Shown here: positions 7,830 to 15,611 of the stretch, piece after piece | Layout: each line of letters opens with the position of its first letter | Position numbering within the stretch: the stretch's first letter is position 1 | From: an uncultured Clostridia bacterium | Lineage (GTDB): Bacteria; Bacillota; Clostridia; TANB77; CAG-508 | Direction: 5' to 3' | Length of the DNA stretch: 37,974 bases | Assembly: GCA_934133175.1 (NCBI GenBank) | Contig: CAKPAX010000013.1 | Span: 1 to 37,974 of the forward strand | Made by a program: the position numbers and the translations under genes | Notes under the pieces: generated by a model | Told to the model about the DNA's origin: nothing | Seen by the model: the letters and a program-made list of their open reading frames with translations, nothing else | Databases searched by the model: none

Positions 7830-9461
7830 TTATGCTGATTTTTTATTTCTTAATTCTAATGCATATTTAATCGTTATATCATTTACTTCTCCTGATGAAA
7901 TTCTTGCAATTTCATTAATTACCTCATTTTCATTTAACAATTTTACTGTTGTTCTTGTTCTTTTATTCTCTACTTGTTTGCTTATGTAATAATTATAATT
8001 TGCTGATGCCGCAATTGTAGGTAAATGTGATATACATAGTACTTGATGATTATTAGATATTGATTTTAATTTGTCTGCAACACTACTTCCTGCTTTTCCG
8101 CTTATTCCTGTATCTATTTCGTCAAATATTAATATTGGTGTTTTATCTGTTTCTGCTAATACTTTTTTTATTGCAAGCATTATTCTTGACATTTCTCCAC
8201 CTGATGCTATTTTATTTAATTCTTTTTCTTCTTCTCCCATATTTGTTTTTATATAAAATTCTACTTTGTCTTTTCCAGTTTCAAAAAAATCATTTTCTAT
8301 ATATTCAACTTTTACATTTATTTTAGCATTTTTCATTTCTAGTTCTTCTAATTCTTTATTAATACATTGGCTTAATTTTGTGGCTTTTTTATTTCTTAGA
8401 TTATGTATTTTTTCTGCAATTTGTGTCATTTCTTCTTCTAATTTTTTTAATTCTATTTTTAATTTTTCGTTATTTTCTTCTAAATTTTCTATATATTTTA
8501 TTTCTTCTTCTATTTGATTTTTGTAATTTAATATCTCTTTTATATTATTTCCATATTTTCTTTTTAAAGAAAATATTAAATCTAGTCTATTTTCTATTTC
8601 TTCTTGTTCATTTTGATCAAAATATGTATCTTCATTATAAATACTAATATCTCTTGAAATTTCTTGTAATTCATAATATATACTTTTTAAATTACTAGTT
8701 ACTTTTTCGTATTTTTCGTCTATTGTTTCTATTTTTTCTAATGCTCGTATTGCTTCACTTATAGTATCTACACTATTATCTCCTATTAATACATTTGCTT
8801 TATTTAAATTTTCTGATATTTTTTCAGAATTTAAAAATATTTTTCTTTTTTCTTCTAATTCTATTTCTTCATTTTCTTTTAATTTAGCATCTTCTATCTC
8901 ATTTAATTGATATCTTAATAAATCTAGTTTTCTTTGTTTTTCTTTGTCATCGCCATAGTTTTCTTTTAATTCTTTTATTATTTCGTTACGTCTTTGATAA
9001 TTTTCTTTATATTTTTCAGATATTTCTTGTAATTCTTCTCCTACAAAATTATCTAAATATTTAAGATGTGTTTTATTATCTAACAAATTTTGATTATCAT
9101 TTTGCCCATGTATTTCTATAAAGTTATTCATTATTTTTTTTAATTCGTTTACAGTAATTAATCTTCCATTTATTTTACAAAGGTTTCTTCCATTTTCATA
9201 TATTTCTCTTGATACAATTATATTTCCGTCAACAGAGTATTCGCTTGTAGGATCATATATACATAGTTCAACAAATGATTGAGTTTCTCCTTTTCTAATC
9301 ATTTCTTTTGAAAATCTTCCTCCACAAATTATTCCTAATGAATCTATTATTAATGTTTTTCCAGCTCCTGTTTCTCCTGTTAAAACATTAAAGCCATTAT
9401 TCAATTCTAAATTTAAGTCATCTATTATTCCTATATTTTTTATATGTAAATTTGTTATCAT
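7830..9461 (-). CDS. recN: DNA repair protein RecN
   Basis: SMC-like ATPase of double-strand-break repair, about 543 residues. Walker A GETGAGKT is at residues 29-36. A long central coiled-coil (rich in E, K, I, L) follows, then the ABC signature ASGGEMSRIMLAIK and Walker B PILIFDEIDTGISG at the C-terminus. The frame is open to a TTG at 9524, but that codon is part of the -35 box of a promoter. The ATG at 9459-9461 has GGAGG 9 bases upstream and gives the canonical MITNLHIKNIGIIDD start. The gene is AT-rich like its neighbours and probably SOS-regulated (see the inverted repeat at 9475-9549). Confidence 0.95.
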   Translation of the reverse strand: MITNLHIKNIGIIDDLNLELNNGFNVLTGETGAGKTLIIDSLGIICGGRFSKEMIRKGETQSFVELCIYDPTSEYSVDGNIIVSREIYENGRNLCKINGRLITVNELKKIMNNFIEIHGQNDNQNLLDNKTHLKYLDNFVGEELQEISEKYKENYQRRNEIIKELKENYGDDKEKQRKLDLLRYQLNEIEDAKLKENEEIELEEKRKIFLNSEKISENLNKANVLIGDNSVDTISEAIRALEKIETIDEKYEKVTSNLKSIYYELQEISRDISIYNEDTYFDQNEQEEIENRLDLIFSLKRKYGNNIKEILNYKNQIEEEIKYIENLEENNEKLKIELKKLEEEMTQIAEKIHNLRNKKATKLSQCINKELEELEMKNAKINVKVEYIENDFFETGKDKVEFYIKTNMGEEEKELNKIASGGEMSRIMLAIKKVLAETDKTPILIFDEIDTGISGKAGSSVADKLKSISNNHQVLCISHLPTIAASANYNYYISKQVENKRTRTTVKLLNENEVINEIARISSGEVNDITIKYALELRNKKSA

Positions 9462-9474
9462 AATAATATCCTCC

Positions 9475-9549
9475 AAAGAAAAAATGTTCGCTATTATTGT
9501 ATTCAAACTTTTAAAATTTGTCAATACTTTTTACGAACATTTTTTCTTT
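9475..9549 (-). promoter_or_regulatory. recN promoter framed by a 16-bp perfect inverted repeat (possible LexA boxes)
   Basis: The minus strand carries TTGACA (9519-9524), a 17-base spacer and TACAAT (9496-9501). AAAGAAAAAATGTTCG (9475-9490) and its exact complement (9534-9549) flank it with 43 bases between. Each arm ends in the LexA/DinR half-site (GTTCG or CGAAC), and each reads CGAAC-N4-TTTCT on one strand, an imperfect match to the Firmicute box CGAAC-N4-GTTCG. The outer arm touches the rdgB stop codon; the inner arm abuts the recN GGAGG. The promoter call is strong. SOS control is an inference. Confidence 0.65.
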
Positions 9550-10126
9550 AAATTTTATTTAATTTTATTTTTAACTCATTAATTGCTTTTCTTCTATGAC
9601 TAATTTTATTCTTTTCTTCTTCTGATATTTCTGCATAAGTTTTTCCATTTTCTAATTCAAATATTTCATCATATCCAAATCCATTATCTCCTCTTTTGCT
9701 TAAAGCTATCTTTCCTTTTATAACTCCGGTACCTGTTATAAAATCAGAGCCATTATAATAAGCAACAACACATTTTACTTCTGCATTCCTATTTTCATCT
9801 TTTAAATTTTTCATTTTTTCTAATATATAATTATTTATTTCTTCTTTTGTTGAATTAGGTCCAAGAAATCTTGCAGTATATATTCCTGGCCATCCATCAA
9901 AATAATCTATACATAATCCACTATCATCTGCAATACATGGAATCTTTGTTATATCATAAATTTCTTTTGCTTTCTTTTTAGCATTTTCTTCAAATGTTTT
10001 CCCATCTTCTATAACTTCTATATTACAATTTACATCTTTCATTGATAATATTTCATATTCTTTAAGTAGATTTTTTAATTCTTCTAATTTTCCTTTATTA
10101 TTTGTTGCTATAAGTATTTTTTTCAT
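9548..10126 (-). CDS. rdgB: XTP/dITP diphosphatase (RdgB/HAM1 family)
   Basis: House-cleaning pyrophosphatase that removes dITP, dXTP and related non-canonical purine nucleotides. It is 192 residues, typical. Motifs are the N-terminal ATNNKGKLEELK, the metal/substrate segment IPCIADDSGLCIDYFDGWPGIYTARF, GDNGFGYDEIFE, and the C-terminal SHRRKAI. GGAGG lies 8 bases before the ATG. It stands directly upstream of recN on the same strand, so read-through is possible, although recN has its own promoter. Confidence 0.95.
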   Translation of the reverse strand: MKKILIATNNKGKLEELKNLLKEYEILSMKDVNCNIEVIEDGKTFEENAKKKAKEIYDITKIPCIADDSGLCIDYFDGWPGIYTARFLGPNSTKEEINNYILEKMKNLKDENRNAEVKCVVAYYNGSDFITGTGVIKGKIALSKRGDNGFGYDEIFELENGKTYAEISEEEKNKISHRRKAINELKIKLNKI

Positions 10127-10197
10127 AATTCTACCTCCAAAAATATTATAACATAAAAATATAAAAATAGTATGTATTATTTAGGTTCATTAATTAA

Positions 10198-10227
10198 TAA
10201 GAAAGCCACTTAGAATTCTAAGTGACT
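10198..10227 (-). terminator. Intrinsic terminator after purB
   Basis: A 10-bp stem (10204-10213 with 10218-10227) with an AATT loop, containing an 18-base palindrome, is followed on the minus strand by TTTCTTATT. The T-tract is broken, so its strength is uncertain. Confidence 0.7.
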
Positions 10228-10253
10228 CCCTCGTTTTAGTTTTCAATATTATT

Positions 10254-11807
10254 TTATACATCAAGTGCTGCTATTTCATCAGCATAACCAATGTATGATT
10301 CTGGAGTAAGATTAAGCAAAGTTGCTTTATCTTCTTCTGATAAAACCTCAAGACTATTTACAAAAGAATGAATATCTTCTTCTGTAATCTTCTTACCTCT
10401 TGTAAGCTCTTTAAGCTTTTCATAGGCATCTGATATACCATACTTCCTAAGCATTGTCTGTATTGGCTCTGCCAATACTTCCCAGTTATTATCCAAATCA
10501 GCCGAAATAGCCTTAAAGTTAGCTTCACACCTATTCAAACCATTTATAGTTTCTTTTATAACCTGTAAGGTGTAACCAAAGGCTACTCCAATATTTCTCT
10601 GAACAGTTGAATCTGACAAGTCTCTTTGCCATCTAGATCTTAAGAGTTTGTCAATAATACCTGACATGATTCCATTTGCCATATAAACGTTACCTTCGCT
10701 GTTTTCAAACTTTATAGGATTAACTTTATGTGGCATAGTTGAAGAACCAACTTCTCCCTGTACAACTTTCTGCTTAAAATACTCTATTGATATGTACATC
10801 CACATATCAATATCAAGATTTAGAACAATCATGTTGAAATGTTCCAAATCTTGTAAAAAAGTACACAAGTCATCATGTGATTCTATCTGAGTTGTAATAG
10901 GATTAAAACTTAAATCAAGCCATCCTACAAACCCCTCCATTACATATGGCCAATTCACATTTGGAAATGCAACTGATATAGCAGAATAATTGCCTGTGGC
11001 TCCATTAAACTTACCTTTGTCCAATGAATTTTCTACAAGCACAGACTGGTCTTTCAACCTTCTTTCATATACTTTAAACTCTTTTCCAAGAGTTGTCGGT
11101 GTTGCTGGCTGTCCATGTGTTCTTGCCATCATTGGCACATCCATAAACTTTGTACTAAGCTTACTTATTGTGCTAATCAACTCGTTAATAGCAGGTATCA
11201 ATACTTCATCCTTTGCTTCCTGAATCATCATCGCATAGGCAAGATTATTTATGTCTTCTGAAGTACATCCAATATGAACAAGACTTACCAAATCATCAAG
11301 TCCTTTTTCACGAAGCTTTTTACCTATGTAGTATTCAACAGCCTTTACATCGTGGTTTGTGACCTTTTCGATCTTTTTCACCTCTTGTGCATCATTGACA
11401 TCGAAATCTTCATAAATACTCATTATATACTCATAATTATCCTGAAAATTTCTTCTTCTTTCTTTTAAGCTTGGATCTTTAACAACATCCTCATCCAACA
11501 AGCGCTCAAGCCATAGAATCTCAACTTCGACTCTATATTTAATAAGAGCATATTCTGAAAAATACTCCCTTAACTGATCAGAAACTGCTGAATATCTACC
11601 ATCCAATGGCGATAATGCTAGTAGAGCTGTTTTTTCTGCTATCTTTTTGGCTAACTTAGCCTTTACCTTTGGATTAGCAGCGAAAATCTTGGCATAATTC
11701 TGAATATTCTCTGCTATTTCTGGGTTCCGCTCTTTTACAGTATCTAAGAACTCTTTGGTTACCTCCTTTACAATATCTTCTCCTAAAACCTCATTTAGTG
11801 TTAACAT
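10254..11807 (-). CDS. purB: Adenylosuccinate lyase, E. coli-type, with N-terminal extension
   Basis: Splits SAICAR and adenylosuccinate, releasing fumarate, in purine synthesis. It matches the E. coli-type PurB (ALSPLDGRYS at residues 64-73, TNHDVKAVEYY, HIGCTSEDINN, ARTHGQPATPTTLGKE with the conserved His231, and the superfamily signature GSSTMPHKVNPIKFENSEGN at 354-373), not the shorter type usual in Bacillus and Clostridium. It is 517 residues against about 456 in E. coli, because about 57 helical, charged residues precede the usual start. AAAGGAG just before the ATG supports the long form. Sampled stretches reach 45% GC, above its neighbours, which suggests acquisition by transfer. It has its own promoter and terminator. 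Confidence 0.93.
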   Translation of the reverse strand: MLTLNEVLGEDIVKEVTKEFLDTVKERNPEIAENIQNYAKIFAANPKVKAKLAKKIAEKTALLALSPLDGRYSAVSDQLREYFSEYALIKYRVEVEILWLERLLDEDVVKDPSLKERRRNFQDNYEYIMSIYEDFDVNDAQEVKKIEKVTNHDVKAVEYYIGKKLREKGLDDLVSLVHIGCTSEDINNLAYAMMIQEAKDEVLIPAINELISTISKLSTKFMDVPMMARTHGQPATPTTLGKEFKVYERRLKDQSVLVENSLDKGKFNGATGNYSAISVAFPNVNWPYVMEGFVGWLDLSFNPITTQIESHDDLCTFLQDLEHFNMIVLNLDIDMWMYISIEYFKQKVVQGEVGSSTMPHKVNPIKFENSEGNVYMANGIMSGIIDKLLRSRWQRDLSDSTVQRNIGVAFGYTLQVIKETINGLNRCEANFKAISADLDNNWEVLAEPIQTMLRKYGISDAYEKLKELTRGKKITEEDIHSFVNSLEVLSEEDKATLLNLTPESYIGYADEIAALDV

Positions 11808-11897
11808 TTGAACACTCCTTTCTAAAAAATTAATTAATTAGTTGCATTTTTCTAAAGCTGTCTTTCCTTTTTAGAAAAATATATAAATAACATTACT

Positions 11898-11926
11898 ATT
11901 ATAACATAATTTTACATAATGTGTAA
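11898..11926 (-). promoter_or_regulatory. Sigma-A promoter for purB, extended -10
   Basis: TTACAC (11921-11926), 17-base spacer, TATAAT (11898-11903) preceded by TGT (extended -10). Downstream, ATTTTTCTAAA (11846-11856) and its complement (11870-11880) form an 11-bp inverted repeat around a 13-base loop in the ~90-base leader, which may be an operator or leader hairpin. Confidence 0.7.
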
Positions 11927-11928
11927 CA

Positions 11929-11963
11929 AATAAAGTCAGCCTTAATTATAGACTGACTTTATT
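11929..11963 (-). terminator. Terminator after the prepilin-like gene
   Basis: An 11-bp perfect stem (11929-11939 with 11953-11963) with a 13-base loop; the minus strand continues into TTTATTTGTT. It lies 14 bases past the stop codon and touches the purB promoter upstream edge. Confidence 0.65.
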
Positions 11964-11977
11964 CTCATATTATTTAA

Positions 11978-13318
11978 TTATTGTAATATCCATGAATTTG
12001 ATTGAGTATCTTTCTTTACTTTCATATCTGATTTTATTGTAACTATAGGACGTATTCCATAACTTTCAGTTTGGCTTCCAAATCTATATACATCTGCATG
12101 AAATCCATAACAAAGATATTCGTTATTTCTAGTTGCTATATTTACACCTTCAGTTACTCCATTAGGAGTAGTTGTTTTTCTAATAAATCCAATCACATAA
12201 ATTGTATTGTCTCCTGACATACTTGTATTTCCTATAAATCTAGTTGCAAGAAAACCAGATGTTAAATCTTCTCTAAATATAATATTTCTTATATTTTCAT
12301 TTTCAACATGGCTTTTAGTATATGCATATAAATTTTGTATAAATTGCTTCTTATCTGTTGAAGCACCTGGATATTCCGTACTAATACTAGTTAATGTTGG
12401 ATATTGCACAGCAAACCTAGCTTGTTGTCCATAACCAGTAGTATATGCATTATTTATATTACCATCTGTTATACCTGCTTGTTTATTAACATCATTAATA
12501 TTTATACTTCTTGCACCACTTCCAGTACTTGTTTTAGTTTCCTCTTCATCTGGTCCACCTATTTTGTATTCTGTTTGAAGAGCTGTATTTGCACCATAAC
12601 CATATCCGTATATTTTACAAGCATCATTTAATTCTTGTTCTGCATATAAATATCCAATTCCACCTTCTAAAGTAAAGTTCTCACCAGCATCTGTTTTTAT
12701 AGCATTCTCTGATATTAATTCAACTCCATCATCATTTACATTTAAAACTCTCCATTTTATACTATCTTTTGCTGTAAAAATTTGCTCACTATTTCCATTT
12801 CCATGTGTAATTTTTTCTCCTGAAGTTGTAGGTACTGTTCCAACTGGTGAAACATATGTTGTTTTTGAAGAATCTACATTTTGTTTTCCTTCTGCATCTG
12901 TCTTAGTTGGATTATATGTTACATAATCACCTACTGAAACAACTTGAGTTATTGCATTTTCTGAACTAGATGTATTTAATTCATCTACCTTTCCAGTGTT
13001 GTCAATTGTATAAATTTTATCGTCTGTAGTAACTTTTAAAGAATCCTCTTGCAATACTCCTGTAATTCCATTTTTATCTAATTCTGCCTTTACAGAACTT
13101 AAATCTACTTTTCCTTCATCATTATAACTTCCCATTATAGCTAATTTTATTAATTCATCGACTTTAGCCTTGTCTGTTTTTGTTTTTGCATTTGTTGCTT
13201 GTTTTAATATTCCATTTTCTCCTGTTAACATACTAATTGTAACACCTGCTAATATTAATAATACAATTATTGTAATTACTAAAGCTATAAGTGTTATACC
13301 TTTACTTTTTCTTATCAT
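11978..13318 (-). CDS. Prepilin-like surface protein (type IV pilin N-terminus, large C-terminal domain)
   Basis: A 446-residue protein that starts with a class III prepilin leader: basic MIRKSKG, then ITLIALVITI and a continuous hydrophobic helix up to about residue 30, followed by the SMLTGENGILKQ helix common in gut Clostridia. The usual Glu5 is Ala here. The rest is a threonine- and asparagine-rich, probably extracellular region. It ends in a small domain with FRED...FLATRF, GFIRKT and ESYGIRPIVTIKSD, the last a tail frequently seen in Clostridia surface proteins related to the DUF6273/SUMF1-like fold. AAGGAGG precedes the ATG. No pilus assembly genes are nearby. The function (adhesin, minor pilin or pseudopilin) is not determined. 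Confidence 0.75.
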   Translation of the reverse strand: MIRKSKGITLIALVITIIVLLILAGVTISMLTGENGILKQATNAKTKTDKAKVDELIKLAIMGSYNDEGKVDLSSVKAELDKNGITGVLQEDSLKVTTDDKIYTIDNTGKVDELNTSSSENAITQVVSVGDYVTYNPTKTDAEGKQNVDSSKTTYVSPVGTVPTTSGEKITHGNGNSEQIFTAKDSIKWRVLNVNDDGVELISENAIKTDAGENFTLEGGIGYLYAEQELNDACKIYGYGYGANTALQTEYKIGGPDEEETKTSTGSGARSININDVNKQAGITDGNINNAYTTGYGQQARFAVQYPTLTSISTEYPGASTDKKQFIQNLYAYTKSHVENENIRNIIFREDLTSGFLATRFIGNTSMSGDNTIYVIGFIRKTTTPNGVTEGVNIATRNNEYLCYGFHADVYRFGSQTESYGIRPIVTIKSDMKVKKDTQSNSWILQ

Positions 13319-13495
13319 TTGTTTTCCTCCTTTTAATTTTAATATAATTTTATATTAATTCTTATCTAATTACAATATTTGTAATAAAAATGTAATATTT
13401 TACTTATTAATTTTCTTTATTTTAAAAACTTTTATTATAATTACATATTAAAACATAATTATCTAAAATTTCCATAAAATACTTAAGAGGTTCTT

Positions 13496-15448
13496 TTACC
13501 AAGAACCTCCTCCACTACTTGAACCTCCTACACTATCACTAGATGGACTAGTAGACATTGCGGTAGTAGCAGATGACATTGCAGTATTCATAAATATTCC
13601 AAAATCATGCACATTAAAATCATCTCTTGAATCATACCAATGAGGAGCTTGAAGTGCTATATTTTCAAATTGATTAATCCATATATTTGATACTCCTAAA
13701 GCATAAGTATATGGTAATATATTATAAAAATATTCTGGATTTTGTGTAACCAAACTTTCTAATTTAGATTTTTCCGCAGTTTGCAAAAATCTTTTAAATC
13801 CTTTTACTTTTCCTAGCATTTCATTTCCATAATCCGTTCTTTTAGGCATAATTTTTAAGAACATTAAAATAACTGCTATGCATATTATTCCAACTATATA
13901 CATTATTAAATTCATACTATTTTGAACTAAAACAGGAAGAACCATAGAACACCATGGTATAACACCAAGCACTACCCCAAAAATTATTGCAAATATTTTT
14001 GGCATTTTTATCAGTCCAATGAATCCACCTATTAAAACAGTAAAACCAATACCAGTAAATATTAAAGCAAATGGTAATGTAAATAGCCCTAATATACTAC
14101 TATATTCCATTATAGGCTTTACAGTAATCAAAACAAACAACGCTATAATCATCATTATAAGCCATTTCTTTTTTCCTGTTGCTGTTGACTCAAAAATTTT
14201 GTTTTTATTTTCTTTACTATTAAAATTACTTTTTATTCTATCTAATGTTATATAAAAATTATCATATAAATCTGAAGATGTTACAGATGACTTTTCAACT
14301 GTAGCAGTTGCCATTTCTATTGCTTGAGTATAATTGATTTTTTCACCATTTCTTTTTGCCTCTTTTAGAATCTCTTTAACCTTTTCCATATCAACACTAT
14401 TTTTTCTTTTAAACAATCCATTAAAGAATATTCTTTCGTTTTCATTGTTTCCGTCATATTCTTTTATTTTAGTGATTCTAAATCCTTTTGACATTTTAAA
14501 TAATCCTAATTCTTCAGTTTCCTCAATTTTTAAATATCCTTTATTAGCTAAATATATAAGCAATGAAATTATTGCAGGTGTTGTAGCAGAACCTTCATAT
14601 AAAAATCCTACTTCAGCCGAATTAAATCCTTCTGGTGGATAAAATTCAACAGTTTCTACAACTTTATCATCTTTTCCATACTTAGACCATAACCTATCAG
14701 AAATCAAAACACATACTAATGAAAATATCATAACAGCTATAGAATATATATCTATATCATTTTTAGCCCCCACAAAATATCCTTCTGGTAATGTAAGTCT
14801 AATTGTTAGTGCCTGCCCTGATTTCAAAGTATTATTTAATGTACCACTTATTATATTTCCATTAACAGTGTAATAAACATCGGAACTATTTGTTGAACCT
14901 ACATCCCCACTTGAAAAGCCAAGCAAATTTTCATCGAATTCTTTTGGCATAGTAATTTTAAATGTTACATTACTTATGCTTGTACCCCATTCACTTCCTA
15001 TTAAATTATAATATAATTCGTCAGCATTCTTTAATGGATCTTTTCCTATATTGTATTTATATTTTATTGTATATGTATGTCTACCTATTACTGTATTATT
15101 AATATCTCCTATTACAATAATTTCATTTCCAAATTCTTTTATTTTTTTATAATTTTCACTAACTTCTAAGTTTGTTATTTTTGCTTTATTATTTGACGTT
15201 GTTCCATCTACCCTTTTTACATTATTTTCCAATGGTATTTTTCTAAATATTCCATGTTTTGCTGTAGTAAAATACGCAGTTATTCTTTCAGTAATATCGA
15301 AAGTATTATCCTCGTTAACTACCATATCAATATCATAACTTTCTACAGTATAACCTCCAGAAGATGATATTGCAAAAGAATTATTAGGAATTACTACAAT
15401 TAATAATAAAATAAAAAACAGAATAAATTTTAAATATACTTTTTTCAT
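13496..15448 (-). CDS. DUF2207 domain-containing membrane protein
   Basis: A 650-residue protein. A signal peptide (residues 1-26, ending NNSFA) leads into the DUF2207 extracellular domain (SYDIDMVVNEDNTFDITERI, the HGIFRKIPL turn, the YTIKYKYNIG strand). A membrane helix lies at about 230-250, then a cytoplasmic winged-helix-like region (FYPPEGFNSAEVGFLYEG, IISLLIYLANKGYLKIEE). A cluster of four or five hydrophobic segments lies between about 430 and 540, followed by a soluble part and a glycine/serine tail (GGSSSGGGSW). The family is widespread and its function is unknown. Nothing in the neighbouring genes suggests a specific role. Confidence 0.85.
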   Translation of the reverse strand: MKKVYLKFILFFILLLIVVIPNNSFAISSSGGYTVESYDIDMVVNEDNTFDITERITAYFTTAKHGIFRKIPLENNVKRVDGTTSNNKAKITNLEVSENYKKIKEFGNEIIVIGDINNTVIGRHTYTIKYKYNIGKDPLKNADELYYNLIGSEWGTSISNVTFKITMPKEFDENLLGFSSGDVGSTNSSDVYYTVNGNIISGTLNNTLKSGQALTIRLTLPEGYFVGAKNDIDIYSIAVMIFSLVCVLISDRLWSKYGKDDKVVETVEFYPPEGFNSAEVGFLYEGSATTPAIISLLIYLANKGYLKIEETEELGLFKMSKGFRITKIKEYDGNNENERIFFNGLFKRKNSVDMEKVKEILKEAKRNGEKINYTQAIEMATATVEKSSVTSSDLYDNFYITLDRIKSNFNSKENKNKIFESTATGKKKWLIMMIIALFVLITVKPIMEYSSILGLFTLPFALIFTGIGFTVLIGGFIGLIKMPKIFAIIFGVVLGVIPWCSMVLPVLVQNSMNLIMYIVGIICIAVILMFLKIMPKRTDYGNEMLGKVKGFKRFLQTAEKSKLESLVTQNPEYFYNILPYTYALGVSNIWINQFENIALQAPHWYDSRDDFNVHDFGIFMNTAMSSATTAMSTSPSSDSVGGSSSGGGSW

Positions 15449-15611
15449 TAAAAACTTCCACCTTTACATTGTTTTTTCTTTTGCACTTATTTCAAGTTAT
15501 GTATAGACTATCAAATTATTTAATAAAAAGCAAGCAACATTAAATATTTTTTTTACACAAAAATAAGCCAATTCACTTTTGTCATATATATACCTTTATA
15601 AATTAACAATT

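Noticed and set aside
9475..9549. The recN inverted repeat as the terminator of rdgB
   Set aside because: The 43-base loop contains a full promoter and the stem leads straight into the recN ribosome site, so termination there is unlikely.
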